Counted from the stretch's first letter, positions 17,314 to 27,243 are shown. The stretch: DNA of 64,000 nucleotides from Comamonas halotolerans (GCF_030162935.1 NZ_JASAUZ010000023.1:410777-474776); one strand, 5' to 3'. Notes: generated by a model from the letters alone, not told the origin. Translations and numbers: made by a program.

Positions 17314-18402
17314 ATGCTGAGTTTTGACGAAGACACCACTACTGCCACAACCTCTTCCTCTGCAGCGTCAGACGGGCACATGCACCAGCGTGTGAATGCT
17401 GTCGACAAACGCATCATCAATGGAAAGACAGATGTCAATCAGCTGGTCCCTTTCAAATACAAATGGGCCTGGGAAAAATACCTGGCCACCTGCGCCAACC
17501 ATTGGATGCCACAAGAGGTCAACATGACACGCGATATTGCGCTTTGGAAAGACCCACATGGGCTTACTGAAGATGAACGCCGCATCGTCAAGCGCAATCT
17601 AGGTTTTTTTACGACAGCGGACTCGTTGGCTGCGAACAATATTGTGCTGGGCACTTACCGCCACATTACCGCCCCAGAATGCCGCCAGTTTCTGCTGCGC
17701 CAGGCATTTGAAGAAGCCATTCACACCCACGCCTATCAGTACATCGTGGAGTCGATCGGCCTCGATGAAGGTGAGATATTCAATGCCTACAACGAGATCA
17801 AATCCATCCGCGACAAGGACGAGTTTTTGATCCCGTTCATTGACACCATCATGGACCCGCACTTCCACACGGGTACGCCAGAAAACGATCAAACACTGCT
17901 GAAGTCACTGATCGTTTTTGCCTGCTTGATGGAGGGACTGTTCTTTTATGTGGGTTTCACGCAAATCCTCGCGCTAGGCCGTCAGAACAAGATGGTGGGA
18001 GCCGCAGAGCAATACCAATACATCCTGCGCGATGAGTCCATGCACTGCAACTTCGGCATCGACCTGATCAACCAGTTGAAGCTGGAAAATCCTCACCTGT
18101 GGACACCAGCGTTCAAAGATGAAATCAACGCCCTGTTCCGCAAAGCCGTGGACCTGGAATACGCGTATGCGGAAGACACCATGCCGCGTGGCGTGCTGGG
18201 CATGAACGCATCCATGTTCAAGGGCTATCTGCGTTACATCGCCAATCGACGCGCAACACAAATCGGCTTGGAAGAGCTTTTTCCTGGTGAAGAAAATCCC
18301 TTCCCATGGATGAGCGAAATGATCGATTTGAAGAAAGAACGTAACTTCTTTGAGACACGTGTGATCGAATACCAATCAGGTGGCGCACTTTCTTGGGATT
18401 AA
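17314..18402 (+). CDS. nrdB: Class Ia ribonucleotide reductase, beta subunit NrdB
   Basis: A 362-residue diiron-tyrosyl radical subunit, partner of NrdA. Ligands can be placed in order: Asp in [12 protein letters not shown], Glu/His and the radical Tyr in [12 protein letters not shown] (E-x-x-H-x-x-x-Y), and the late Glu/His pair in [12 protein letters not shown]. The C-terminal tail ([10 protein letters not shown]) would dock on NrdA. ATG at 17314 follows AAGGAG at 17302-17307. An upstream in-frame start at 17260 lacks such a site. The 167-bp gap after nrdA holds no terminator I can see, so the genes are probably one transcript. Confidence 0.96.
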   Translation: MLSFDEDTTTATTSSSAASDGHMHQRVNAVDKRIINGKTDVNQLVPFKYKWAWEKYLATCANHWMPQEVNMTRDIALWKDPHGLTEDERRIVKRNLGFFTTADSLAANNIVLGTYRHITAPECRQFLLRQAFEEAIHTHAYQYIVESIGLDEGEIFNAYNEIKSIRDKDEFLIPFIDTIMDPHFHTGTPENDQTLLKSLIVFACLMEGLFFYVGFTQILALGRQNKMVGAAEQYQYILRDESMHCNFGIDLINQLKLENPHLWTPAFKDEINALFRKAVDLEYAYAEDTMPRGVLGMNASMFKGYLRYIANRRATQIGLEELFPGEENPFPWMSEMIDLKKERNFFETRVIEYQSGGALSWD

Positions 18403-18445
18403 GTCGCTATAAAGCTTCGCAAACTACTGCAAGGGAATTCATAAT

Positions 18446-18494
18446 GCGCCTCATGCCATCACAAATTATTTCTACAGGTGATGGCATGGGGCGT
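18446..18494. other. Long hairpin downstream of nrdB
   Basis: Inverted repeat with a perfect core ATGCCATCAC / GTGATGGCAT (18453-18462 and 18478-18487), extended on both sides by CGCCTC / GGGGCG allowing one G-T pair, giving a stem of about 16 bp with a 15-nt loop. Only TTTGTGTGT follows, so this is a poor classical terminator. It may end or stabilise the nrdAB transcript. Confidence 0.5.
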
Positions 18495-18597
18495 TTGTGT
18501 GTCCATGCGTCGAATCACTCCACGTCGCAATGGCTCGTAATCGCTCTTTGAGTTCGATTACGCAAACGCTGTGTGCAAATTGATGAAGGAGAAAACG

Positions 18598-19506
18598 ATG
18601 GCAACTGCAAAGAAAGCGGCTGATAAAAAAGCTGCACCCGTAACCACCGAAGCAGCCGCAACAGCTGCTCCTGCCAAGGCCGCTGCACCTAAGAAGGCCG
18701 CAACCACTGCCAAGGCTGCTGCGCCCAAGAAGGCTGCAACCACTGCCAAGGCCGCTGCGCCCAAGAAGGCTGCAACCACTGCCAAGGCCGCTGCGCCCAA
18801 GAAGGCTGCGACCACTGCCAAGGCTGCTGCGCCCAAGAAGGCTGCAACCACTGCCAAGGCTGCTGCGCCCAAGAAGGCTGCAGCCACTGCCAAGGCTGCT
18901 GCGCCCAAGAAGGCTGCAACCACTGCCAAGGCTGCTGCGCCCAAGAAGGCTGCAACCACTGCCAAGGCTGCTGCTCCCGCCAAGAAGGCCGCTGCTCCTG
19001 CCAAGAAGGCTGCAACCACTGCCAAGGCCGCTGCGCCCAAGAAGGCTGCAACCACTGCCAAGGCTGCTGCTCCCGCCAAGAAGGCTGCTGCTCCTACCAA
19101 GAAGGCTGCTGCAGCTCCTGCCAAGAAGGCCGCTGCTCCTGCCAAGAAGGCTGCTGCTCCTGCCAAGAAGGCTGCTGCTCCTGCCAAGAAGGCCGCTGCT
19201 CCCGCCAAGAAGGCCGCTGCTCCCGCCAAGAAGGCTGCTGCAGCTCCTGCCAAGAAGGCTGCTGCAGCTCCTGCCAAGAAGGCTGCTGCTCCTGCCAAGA
19301 AGGCCGCTGCTCCTGCCAAGAAGGCTGCAGCTCCTGCCAAGAAGGCTGCTGCTCCCGCCAAGAAGGCCGCTGCTCCTGCCAAGAAGGCTGCAGCTCCCGC
19401 CAAGAAGGCCGCTGCTGCTCCTGCTGCAGAGACCACAGCACCGGTTGCCAAAACTGTCTTGGCACCTCAAGCTGCATGGCCCTTTCCAACAGGCAACAAG
19501 CCTTAA
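18598..19506 (+). CDS. Histone H1-like Lys/Ala-repeat DNA-binding protein (AlgP/HctB type)
   Basis: A 302-residue, extremely basic, low-complexity protein made almost only of Ala, Lys, Pro and Thr. After a short N-terminus (MATAKKAADKKAAP) come about nine 12-residue units (KAAAPKKAATTA) and then about 17 seven-residue units (AAAPAKK). The tail AAWPFPTGNKP is a conserved ending I associate with Comamonadaceae homologues. Such proteins resemble the C-terminal domain of eukaryotic H1 and bind DNA non-specifically. AAGGAG at 18586-18591 fixes the start. Long open frames on the opposite strand are repeat shadows. Length probably varies between strains. Confidence 0.88.
   Translation: MATAKKAADKKAAPVTTEAAATAAPAKAAAPKKAATTAKAAAPKKAATTAKAAAPKKAATTAKAAAPKKAATTAKAAAPKKAATTAKAAAPKKAAATAKAAAPKKAATTAKAAAPKKAATTAKAAAPAKKAAAPAKKAATTAKAAAPKKAATTAKAAAPAKKAAAPTKKAAAAPAKKAAAPAKKAAAPAKKAAAPAKKAAAPAKKAAAPAKKAAAAPAKKAAAAPAKKAAAPAKKAAAPAKKAAAPAKKAAAPAKKAAAPAKKAAAPAKKAAAAPAAETTAPVAKTVLAPQAAWPFPTGNKP
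18673..19065 (+). repeat. 36-bp in-frame coding repeats
   Basis: About nine near-identical 36-bp units encode KAAAPKKAATTA, differing mainly at silent third positions (gct/gcc) with one Thr-to-Ala change. Two AAAPAKK units interrupt near 18970. Boundaries are approximate. Confidence 0.85.
19066..19410 (+). repeat. 21-bp in-frame coding repeats
   Basis: About 17 units of 21 bp encode AAAPAKK. Some carry an extra Ala codon (AAAAPAKK, 24 bp). All indels are multiples of three, so the frame is kept. Boundaries are approximate. Confidence 0.85.
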
Positions 19507-19550
19507 TGCAGAGCTCGCAACGTAGTTCGCTGCGTTGTGTCAGGCACATA

Positions 19551-19578
19551 AAAAAACCGGCTTCAAGGCCGGTTTTTT
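19551..19578. terminator. Symmetric terminator between convergent genes
   Basis: AAAAAACCGGC - TTCAAG - GCCGGTTTTTT works on both strands. It closes the H1-like gene on + and touches the stop codon of the Trp-rich protein gene on the minus strand. Confidence 0.9.
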
Positions 19579-21854
19579 CATGGTCGCGATGTCGCTGTCG
19601 GTGGCATACGGGTCCAAGGCCAATCATCACGCAAAGCAATCGCATCGGCGTAGACCGCATCTTGCTTGCGTACCCACAGACCAGCAGGACCTTGCTTGAG
19701 CACATCTAGCTGCGCTCTTTCCCAACGCATGGGCGCAATGACATGTTGTACTGTCTGCAAAGGCCCACCGTCTTCGTTTGCTGGCACTTCAATATCTGCC
19801 CATTGCACACCCTGCACCGCATCCCAGGCATGCAACACCGGCATGTACGCACGTAGTTCCAAAGTCCATACTTCATGTTTGTGTGGACGCAGCCAATGCA
19901 ATTTCCAGTGATTTGCCTCACCACTTGCGCCACGTGCCAACCACTCCAAAGACAACCAACCATCGCCCGCATGGTGTGGACATGCAGTGGGCCCCACACC
20001 ACAAAGTACAGCACCTGACTGTGTAACCAGGACACCTTCGCAACGTGGCGCCTTCGGCCGCCAGTAATTGTTCATCTGATTGTGCAAACCTCCCCACCAC
20101 CAGATGGCGTCCCGTGCAACTTCCGAACGCCAGACATAATCACCATCCGCACAGGCATGCTGCACCTGCTGCACTTCACGCCATCGCGGCATGAGCTGCC
20201 ACACGCCTTGTGCATTCACCGCTACATCACGCCATTCATAAGCAGGAGTCCAACCATGCTTTGCCAGGTTTGTAGCGTCCGCCACTTGCAGTGGCCAGCG
20301 CCATAAGCCGCTGCTGGCCAGGTTGCTGTTATCTGGGCCACAGCCGACCAGCAACAGCAGTTGTGCATGCCCCGGCAAAACATGAGGGCGCATTCGTAAA
20401 ACAGGCGCGCTCACATCAATGCTGTTGAGTTGCTTGCCATCCCATGTCCATGGGACAGGCTTGCCACCTTGTAGCGGGGACTCTCCCCAAGGGCACAAAA
20501 TAGCCCATTGACCATCCACAACAACATGCTCCAGCTCCCACAGCCCCGGTAATTGCTGATCTGCAGCCTGCACCGAGTACGCTGCCGTAGCACCCGATTC
20601 GTCCTTGGCATCGTGCACCAGATGCCAAGTCAATGGTTGACCCGCAACCGCTTCACTCTGCGCAACCCAACGCGTCGGATGGTGCAAATCTCGGCGCCAG
20701 ACGAATTGGCGCACAGGTATTTTTTTCAGCAGTACGCGGCCATCCTCGCGGTGCTTGGAAGCGGCGTACAAAGGAGTCGCTGCGCTGCTCAGGCTCCGGC
20801 CATCGTGCAAGCGTTCCAATTCAGGCGTATCCATCTGCATGCGCTGAAGCAACTCATTGCCATCCCAGCTCAGCGCTGGCAAAGCATCACCGTTGTCCTC
20901 CGCGCCAGGACGATACAAGGACACAGACCACTGCTTTCGATCCTCCGGCAGCCACTGCGACCATTGCTGCCCACCGAAAGTCAAGCTCCAAACACCTAAA
21001 CGTTCCCCCGAACTGCGAGCGACATCACTGGTAGGGTAGCCATAGCAGGCAAATGCCTGACCATCTGCTCGCCACACAAAAGGACTTTTGCCATCGATGA
21101 TCCAAGAATGATTTTCGCCATTGAGCTGCAGCTGCCAATGTGGTTTGTGCAAGGGCTCCAAAGGATTGTCGAGTTCGCGCAGGGAGGTGGGCCAATGGCG
21201 CTGCACTGTGACCTGCACTACAGCATTGGCCTGCTCGGGAATCACAGGTGGCATGGCCTGCGCCTGAGCAGGTACACAGTCAGCGGGAATCCACAAATCA
21301 CAAACACCCGTCAAGGCATTCGCTTTGGCTTGGACATGCTTGCTCAGCCAAGCCTCAAAAGCAGTATCCGTGAGCACATTGTGTCCCTCTGCTGCCACGC
21401 CGTTACCACCTTCGGACTCACCACTCCAACGTGGCAGCCGCCAATGCAAATCGTCCACCAAGCCTGCTTCCGCCACACTCAGCGACCAGGAGCGTCGGCT
21501 TTTTCGATCCAGCAAGCGAGGTACAGAGTCTCCATAGGAGCCTGTTCTAATCCAGCGACCATCAAAAGATGTATGAAAGTCCGATTCCCAGACCTGGGGC
21601 AAATACACCCCATCACTGCACAGCACATCGCCATAAATAGGCCCACCTATGCCACGCTCGCCCCGCATGCGAAATTTGACATCGCTGCTGAAGCTGGGCG
21701 CTTCCTCAGGCTCAAGCACAGGCTCTGGTTTCAGTGCAGCGAGAGTCACTGGCTTGGTTCTGGTCTGCTGCGTGCTCTGCTTTTTTGGACGATAGCTTCT
21801 AATGCCCCACAGCAGCAGAGCAAGGACCGCCAAAACAAAGAACAAGATTTTCAT
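19578..21854 (-). CDS. Trp-rich membrane-anchored protein of unknown function, paralogue A
   Basis: A 758-residue protein I cannot place in a named family. Residues 1-18 are one hydrophobic helix (ILFFVLAVLALLLWGI) followed by RSYRPKK, suggesting an N-terminal anchor. The rest is soluble and unusually rich in Trp, with many WxWDG/WRADG-like strands, suggesting a large beta fold. The best conserved blocks shared with the paralogue at 23667-25892 are GERGIGGPIYGDVLC, DGVYLPQVWE, FACYGYP, DTPELERLHDGRS, LWELEHVVVDGQWA and CADGDYVWRSE. It lies after an Aer-like gene with a terminator between, so it probably has its own promoter. It seems intact. Confidence 0.8.
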   Translation of the reverse strand: MKILFFVLAVLALLLWGIRSYRPKKQSTQQTRTKPVTLAALKPEPVLEPEEAPSFSSDVKFRMRGERGIGGPIYGDVLCSDGVYLPQVWESDFHTSFDGRWIRTGSYGDSVPRLLDRKSRRSWSLSVAEAGLVDDLHWRLPRWSGESEGGNGVAAEGHNVLTDTAFEAWLSKHVQAKANALTGVCDLWIPADCVPAQAQAMPPVIPEQANAVVQVTVQRHWPTSLRELDNPLEPLHKPHWQLQLNGENHSWIIDGKSPFVWRADGQAFACYGYPTSDVARSSGERLGVWSLTFGGQQWSQWLPEDRKQWSVSLYRPGAEDNGDALPALSWDGNELLQRMQMDTPELERLHDGRSLSSAATPLYAASKHREDGRVLLKKIPVRQFVWRRDLHHPTRWVAQSEAVAGQPLTWHLVHDAKDESGATAAYSVQAADQQLPGLWELEHVVVDGQWAILCPWGESPLQGGKPVPWTWDGKQLNSIDVSAPVLRMRPHVLPGHAQLLLLVGCGPDNSNLASSGLWRWPLQVADATNLAKHGWTPAYEWRDVAVNAQGVWQLMPRWREVQQVQHACADGDYVWRSEVARDAIWWWGGLHNQMNNYWRPKAPRCEGVLVTQSGAVLCGVGPTACPHHAGDGWLSLEWLARGASGEANHWKLHWLRPHKHEVWTLELRAYMPVLHAWDAVQGVQWADIEVPANEDGGPLQTVQHVIAPMRWERAQLDVLKQGPAGLWVRKQDAVYADAIALRDDWPWTRMPPTATSRP

Positions 21855-21913
21855 ACTTGGATGCTAACCAAGCTTGCGACTTTCGTACGCTAACTTTTTA
21901 TACAAAATGGAAC

Positions 21914-21940
21914 AAAAAAAGCAGCCCAAAGGCTGCTTTT
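21914..21940 (-). terminator. Terminator of the Aer-like gene
   Basis: On the minus strand, AAAAGCAGCC - TTTG - GGCTGCTTTTTTT forms a strong stem with a T-run, 19 bp after the aer-like stop and before the next gene. Confidence 0.85.
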
Positions 21941-21958
21941 CCCAGTCAGAAGGCGAAA

Positions 21959-23527
21959 TTAGAGATTAAAAAACGCCACTGATCGCTGCAAACGCACCGC
22001 ATTGGTGTGCAATGCATCGGCAGCACCAGTGGATTGTTCCACCATGGCAGCGTTTTGTTGCGTCATCGTATCCAGTGATGCCACGGCCTCATTGACATGG
22101 GCCACACCAATGGATTGTTCTCGAGTTGCCAAACTGATGTGGTGCACCAATTCGCTCACGCGCTCTACTGCTGCCACCATGCCTTCAATGGTCTTTCCTG
22201 CTGCCTGCATGCGCGTATTTCCGTCATTAATGCCGTCTACCGTAGTGTTGATCAGACCTCCAATTTCTTTGGCTGCGGTCGCACTGCGCTGCGCCAAGGC
22301 CCGCACTTCAGCAGCCACTACGGCAAAACCACGGCCTTGCTCACCTGCGCGGGCAGCCTCCACAGCAGCGTTGAGCGCCAGCAAATTGGTCTGAAATGCA
22401 ATGCTCTCAATCACCCCGATGATTTCACGCATGCGTGTGGACGACTGACGGATCCGCTCCATGGCCTCGCCCACTTCTTGAATGGCTTCTCCGCTGCGGC
22501 TGACAACGGTTTTACTCTCGTTGCTTTCTTGTTCCATCTGCTGGGCCATGTCCGCCGTCTGCATGACAGTACCTGAAATTTCCTCCATCGAGGCAGCGGT
22601 TTGCTCCAGGTCGGCTGCCTGCAATTCAGTACGCTTGGACAAATCGAGGCTGCTGTGAGCCATCTCTTGAGACATGGCATTGAAACCACGCACCTCCAGC
22701 AACACATCACCAACCACCGCACGCAAATTGATTTGAATTTGTTGCAGCCTTGCCATCAAGGTACCTACGGCACCCGAGTAACTGTGCTTATGGTTAACCG
22801 ACAAGTTGCAACTGGCCATTTCTGCAGCCCAGGCATTGGCCTGTTCGATACCACTGACGCAGCGCGACTGAAAGCGCCATGCAATCCATGCCGTACCGCA
22901 CACCAATGCAGCCAAGCGCCAGCCCCATGCTGCCGCGCCCTGCCAGCCCAGCATATCTGGCAGCATCGTCAGTACAGCCACCAAGGTCAACATGATCACC
23001 ATTCGAGCCAGCAAGCCTACGTCACTGCGCTGCTCCCACAAGCCGCGCAAACCATAGTGACGAATTTCCCCGCCACGCAAACGCATGGTTTCACGGCCCG
23101 ACCGGGCTTCTTCATTCATGCGCTCATACAGTGCTTGCGCCGCCTGCACCTCTTGCGCACTGGGCTTGGTACGTACAGAAAGATAGCCCTGAGGTTTTCC
23201 GCCTTCCATGATGGGCGTCACATTGGCAGACACCCAGTAATGATCTCCGTTGCTTCGGCGGTTTTTCACAATACCCGTCCATGGATAACCATGGGCAATC
23301 GTGCGCCACATATCTTTGAAAGCAGCTGCGGGCATGTCAGGGTGCCGGATCATATTGTGAGGCTGCCCCATCAAATCCTCATAGCTAAAGCCGCTCACGC
23401 GCACAAAAGCAGGGTTGCAATGGGTAATTTCACCTTTGGTATTGGTTACCGATACCAATAGTTCATCGCCTGGAAAATCGTAATTATTTTGGCTGACGGG
23501 GAGGTTGACGCGCACTCTGATCTCCAT
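21959..23527 (-). CDS. aer: Aer-like energy/redox taxis receptor (PAS plus MCP signalling domain)
   Basis: A 522-residue chemoreceptor. The N-terminal PAS domain (residues 20-130) has the Aer signature [35 protein letters not shown], which in E. coli Aer holds FAD and senses redox state. A hydrophobic stretch (about 170-215) anchors it, a HAMP-like region follows, and the MCP domain carries the hairpin tip [20 protein letters not shown]. It would pass signals to CheA/CheW; no che gene is in the window. No periplasmic domain is seen, as in Aer. It is flanked by the two Trp-rich paralogues on the same strand. Confidence 0.9.
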   Translation of the reverse strand: MEIRVRVNLPVSQNNYDFPGDELLVSVTNTKGEITHCNPAFVRVSGFSYEDLMGQPHNMIRHPDMPAAAFKDMWRTIAHGYPWTGIVKNRRSNGDHYWVSANVTPIMEGGKPQGYLSVRTKPSAQEVQAAQALYERMNEEARSGRETMRLRGGEIRHYGLRGLWEQRSDVGLLARMVIMLTLVAVLTMLPDMLGWQGAAAWGWRLAALVCGTAWIAWRFQSRCVSGIEQANAWAAEMASCNLSVNHKHSYSGAVGTLMARLQQIQINLRAVVGDVLLEVRGFNAMSQEMAHSSLDLSKRTELQAADLEQTAASMEEISGTVMQTADMAQQMEQESNESKTVVSRSGEAIQEVGEAMERIRQSSTRMREIIGVIESIAFQTNLLALNAAVEAARAGEQGRGFAVVAAEVRALAQRSATAAKEIGGLINTTVDGINDGNTRMQAAGKTIEGMVAAVERVSELVHHISLATREQSIGVAHVNEAVASLDTMTQQNAAMVEQSTGAADALHTNAVRLQRSVAFFNL

Positions 23528-23666
23528 ACGAACAATTGCCCGTGCGCGGCTCCCTTGCCATACGCATCTAGGCTATCTAACGATCATCGCACAGCACTTT
23601 CATTTGCTCACACTTTTGTTGTCAATCCAGAGTTCACGGGTCGCCTTCAAACCAATATCGCCGAAT

Positions 23667-25892
23667 CTACGTCTTGGACTGATTTTCCTCAAAACTGAGC
23701 CACGGTCTTGGCTGCTGCATCTGCAACGCCTGCGCGTACACGGCATCTTGCGGCCGCAACCACAGTCCGCTTTCTGCCTCCACCAAGGGAATACGCATGG
23801 CTTTCAACCAGTCCTCCCCCCTCACCTGACCATGTGTGGGACCAGCCTCCCCCTCGTGCGGCTGCGCAGCTTGCATGTCTTGCCACAGCAAGCCTTCTGT
23901 ACTCCAGTGGCTCAGCACGGGGACATGAGCGCGCAGTGGCACGCTCCGCACTTCGCGCTCTGCGGGGCGAATCCAGTGCACAAGCCAATGGTGCGGCTCG
24001 CTGTAATCCCGCTCAACATGCTCCAGCACCACCCACCCATCTCCATCGGGATGAGGAAGTGCATGCGGCCCTACACCACACAAAGCAGCGCCACTGCGGG
24101 TGATGCACACTCCTTCAATACGCACTTCGTCGTACCAGTAGCTGTTGATGCTCAGGTTCAGTCCACCCCACCACCACAGGCCGTCACTGCCGTCTGCCAG
24201 ATTCCAGACGTAGTCTCCGTCTGCGCAAGGGTGCTGGGCACGCACAACACTGCGCCAGTTTTTCTGCAGTTGCCAGTGTCCCTGCGCATCAGCTGCTACA
24301 TTGCGCCACGCATAAACGGCATCCAAAGCCTCCTTCTCCGCCAGCTCTTTGACTGCATCTTGAACACCCCAGCGCCACCATCCTGTAGATGCATGCTCCC
24401 GCTTATCCTCCACAACGCCCAGCAGAGCCATTACTGAGATAACCGCAGCATCTCGCCCATCTTCTTGCGGGATTGGCCGTAGGCGCAGCACGGGCCAAGG
24501 CAGATCCAGCGTTTGGATATGCTGACCATCCCACACTACGATCTCTCCACAACCACCTTGCTCAACTGGTTCTCCCCATGGTCGCAACAGCGCCCATCGG
24601 CCCTGCACCACCACGTGCTCCAGCTCCCACAAGCCGGGTAACAGCATGTTCCCCCAGCGCAGCGTGTAAGCCGCTGATGCCCCCTGAACGTCCTTCGCTT
24701 CTTTTTTCAAGCTCCAGTGCAAAGCATGGCCGGCAACCGGATCGCTTTGTGCCACCCAATGTGCAGGATGTGCCAAGTCTTTGCGCCACCAAAAACGTAT
24801 CTGTGGCACAGGAGAAAGCTTTGGCAGTCCCTCAAGACTGTGGCCAGCGCATCCTTCAATTTCACTCATGACACAGCTGATGCTGCGCCCATCGTGCAAG
24901 CGTTCCAGTTCCGGTGTGTCGATATACATGCGCTGCAGCAGTGCAGCCTCGTCCCATTGCAAAGCGGCGCTATCAGCGGGTGACACAGATGATGGATCAG
25001 GCAAAACCATGGAAATGCTCCATGGCTTACGGTCTGCAGGTTGGCTCTGGTCCCACTGTTGCCAACCGCGCTCCACACTCCAAACCAGCAATTGAAATTC
25101 TGTGTCCCGCGCACCATTACGCACGGGGTAGCCATAGCAGGCAAATGCCTTACCGTCAGCACGCCAAGTGAAAGTGCCTGCCTCACAATCCAGCACCCAG
25201 GGGGTGGCCTGACCATCAAGCACGAACTGCCAGTCTGCACGCACCCATGTTTCCAGCGGGTAGCGCTCATGGCGCAGCTTGTTGGCTTGCAACCGCTTCA
25301 ACGTCACCTGCACAGCGCCATGTGCAGGCTGTGGCAAGGCAGGCGGTGTGGCATCAACTGTATCTGGTACATCATGGGGCATGATCCACAGGTCTTGCAG
25401 CGCAACCAAAGCCTGCGCAGGGTTGCCGAGTGCCTCAGTCAACCAGCTTTCATATGGCACTTCTGAAGCTGCCAATGAACGGGCCTGAGATGCAGCCCCT
25501 TCAGCCCCATTGCGCCAAGCGGGCAGTTGATTGATGCGCTGGCGCAGCGTATCCAGCGCATCGCTAGACAAGACCCAGGCACAACGGCACTCTCGGTCAA
25601 TCAGACAGGGCGTCTCATTGTCATAATCGCCTTTGAGCAACCACCGGCCATCGGAACTGGTTTGAAAATCCATTTCCCAGACATGTGGCAGATATACGCC
25701 GTCATCACACAGCACATCACCGTAGACCGGGCCGCCCATGCCACGCTCGCCCTGCATGCGCAGGTGCACACCCAAGCTGGCCGTGGGATCTGACCATAGC
25801 GGCCCAGGTGCCTCCGAAGGCTCTGTGCGCTTCGCTTTGCGCAGCCACCACCACAAACCCGCAAGCACCAGGACCAAGAACACTGTTTTCAT
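23667..25892 (-). CDS. Trp-rich membrane-anchored protein of unknown function, paralogue B
   Basis: A 741-residue paralogue of the protein at 19578-21854. It starts with a hydrophobic helix (VFLVLVLAGLWWWL) followed by RKAKR. Shared blocks in the same order include GERGMGGPVYGDVLC, DGVYLPHVWE, FACYGYP, DTPELERLHDGRS, LWELEHVVVQGRWA and CADGDYVWNLADG, and the length is almost equal, so the whole gene was duplicated. Divergence is substantial, so the duplication is not recent. ATG at 25892 was chosen over 25901 by likeness to the paralogue start (MK + hydrophobic). It is 139 bp ahead of the aer-like gene. Function unknown. Confidence 0.8.
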   Translation of the reverse strand: MKTVFLVLVLAGLWWWLRKAKRTEPSEAPGPLWSDPTASLGVHLRMQGERGMGGPVYGDVLCDDGVYLPHVWEMDFQTSSDGRWLLKGDYDNETPCLIDRECRCAWVLSSDALDTLRQRINQLPAWRNGAEGAASQARSLAASEVPYESWLTEALGNPAQALVALQDLWIMPHDVPDTVDATPPALPQPAHGAVQVTLKRLQANKLRHERYPLETWVRADWQFVLDGQATPWVLDCEAGTFTWRADGKAFACYGYPVRNGARDTEFQLLVWSVERGWQQWDQSQPADRKPWSISMVLPDPSSVSPADSAALQWDEAALLQRMYIDTPELERLHDGRSISCVMSEIEGCAGHSLEGLPKLSPVPQIRFWWRKDLAHPAHWVAQSDPVAGHALHWSLKKEAKDVQGASAAYTLRWGNMLLPGLWELEHVVVQGRWALLRPWGEPVEQGGCGEIVVWDGQHIQTLDLPWPVLRLRPIPQEDGRDAAVISVMALLGVVEDKREHASTGWWRWGVQDAVKELAEKEALDAVYAWRNVAADAQGHWQLQKNWRSVVRAQHPCADGDYVWNLADGSDGLWWWGGLNLSINSYWYDEVRIEGVCITRSGAALCGVGPHALPHPDGDGWVVLEHVERDYSEPHHWLVHWIRPAEREVRSVPLRAHVPVLSHWSTEGLLWQDMQAAQPHEGEAGPTHGQVRGEDWLKAMRIPLVEAESGLWLRPQDAVYAQALQMQQPRPWLSFEENQSKT

Positions 25893-26004
25893 GCTGCGCA
25901 TCTTAGAGATAGTGAAAAGAATTTTTCATGCGCGAGCTTGAAAATTCCAGGCTTTACCGTCCTGCCCGTTTGGAGTGAGCTCGTTCCACCGTCATCAGGG
26001 GCAT

Positions 26005-27243
26005 TCAAAACAGCGGCAAGGTCCACTCATCACCGTGATTGCTTTTGCGTGGGCTCGGAGGTAACTCTCCAATCGGCCTGCCTTGTTCCGCATCCCAATG
26101 CACCAGGCCACCGACACGCACGCCCAACAATCGAATACTCTGCTCCAAAGACACCCGCTTCAAGCACTGTCCGGCCACGGCACGGATCGTGTGCGCATCC
26201 TGGATAAAAGCCTCCACGGTGATCTCCCTCGTGACACTTTTGAAGTTTGCATAGCGCAGCTTGATACCAATCGTGCGTCCGGCATAGCCTTTGCGCTGCA
26301 GGTCTTCTGCCACACGCTCACACAAGCGCGTGAAGATGGCCCCCAGTTGTGCTTTGTCCTGCACGGCATGCAGATCATGCTCAAACGTGGTTTCACGGCT
26401 CATGCTTACTGGTTCACTCTCGGTCACCACCGGTCGATCGTCGATCCCTTGTGCAGCCGCATGCAACCAAGCTCCATAGGACTTTCCAAAGTGCTGAACC
26501 AGCCAGGCGCGGCTTTGCTGCGCAAGCTCACCAATGGTGACAATGCCCAAGGCTTGCAACTTGGCCCCCGCCTTAGGACCGATGCCATTGATCTTGCGAC
26601 AAGCCAATGGCCAGATCAGTGTTTGCAGATCTTGCGGCTGCACTACCGAGACGCCGTTCGGCTTATTGAACTCACTGGCCATTTTGGCCAGCAACTTGTT
26701 GGGAGCCACGCCCACCGAACATGTCAGACCGGTTTTGAGAAAGATGGCTTGTTGTAGCCTGGTAGCCAGCAAACGCCCGCCCTCTTCCTGTCCGCCTTCG
26801 ACATGCGTGAAATCGATATACACCTCGTCCACGCCACGGTCTTCCATCAGCGGCGCCACGGACACAATCACCTCTTTAAACCAGCGCGAATACTGGCGAT
26901 AGCGCGCAAAGTCAATGGGCAGCAAGATGGCTTGCGGGCACAGCCGTGCGGCTTTCATCATGCCCATTGCCGACCCCACGCCAAACTGGCGCGCCGCATA
27001 GGTGGCAGTGGTGATCACGCCACGCCCCACATAGGACCCCAGGCGCGCAAACGCTTCGACAGGTACCTGTTCAAGGGCGCCCCACTGCGCGATCAGCGCA
27101 TCTTCATGCTGCTGCGTATGCCGGCTGCCGCCGATCACCACCGGCAAGCCTTTGAGCTGCGGATAGCGCAGCAACTCCACAGACGCGAAAAATGCATCCA
27201 TATCAAGATGGGCAATGCGGCGGGGCAGATCAGTGGCAGTCAC
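26005..27243 (-). CDS. dinB: DNA polymerase IV (DinB, Y family)
   Basis: A 412-residue translesion polymerase. Catalytic acidic residues appear in AHLDMDAFFASVEL (N-terminus) and in DRGVDEVYIDFTHV (the Asp-Glu pair). The fingers, helix-hairpin-helix thumb (INGIGPKAGAKLQALGI) and little-finger domain follow. The C-terminus EWTLPLF fits a beta-clamp binding tail. A stretch of extra residues (GSRHTQQHEDALIAQW) replaces the short loop after VVIGG. The start is GTG at 27243. It is expected to be SOS-induced in related bacteria; I saw no clear LexA box upstream. Confidence 0.93.
   Translation of the reverse strand: MTATDLPRRIAHLDMDAFFASVELLRYPQLKGLPVVIGGSRHTQQHEDALIAQWGALEQVPVEAFARLGSYVGRGVITTATYAARQFGVGSAMGMMKAARLCPQAILLPIDFARYRQYSRWFKEVIVSVAPLMEDRGVDEVYIDFTHVEGGQEEGGRLLATRLQQAIFLKTGLTCSVGVAPNKLLAKMASEFNKPNGVSVVQPQDLQTLIWPLACRKINGIGPKAGAKLQALGIVTIGELAQQSRAWLVQHFGKSYGAWLHAAAQGIDDRPVVTESEPVSMSRETTFEHDLHAVQDKAQLGAIFTRLCERVAEDLQRKGYAGRTIGIKLRYANFKSVTREITVEAFIQDAHTIRAVAGQCLKRVSLEQSIRLLGVRVGGLVHWDAEQGRPIGELPPSPRKSNHGDEWTLPLF

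Noticed and set aside
18673..19410. Repeat array considered as CRISPR
   Set aside because: Units are contiguous, in frame and lack unique spacers; no cas genes nearby.
18472..19470. Long open frames (up to 332 codons) on the minus strand opposite the H1-like gene, rich in Gly, Ser, Leu or Ala
   Set aside because: They are shadows of the repeat-built gene: the 36- and 21-bp units are open in other frames. The + strand frame has a Shine-Dalgarno and a conserved tail.
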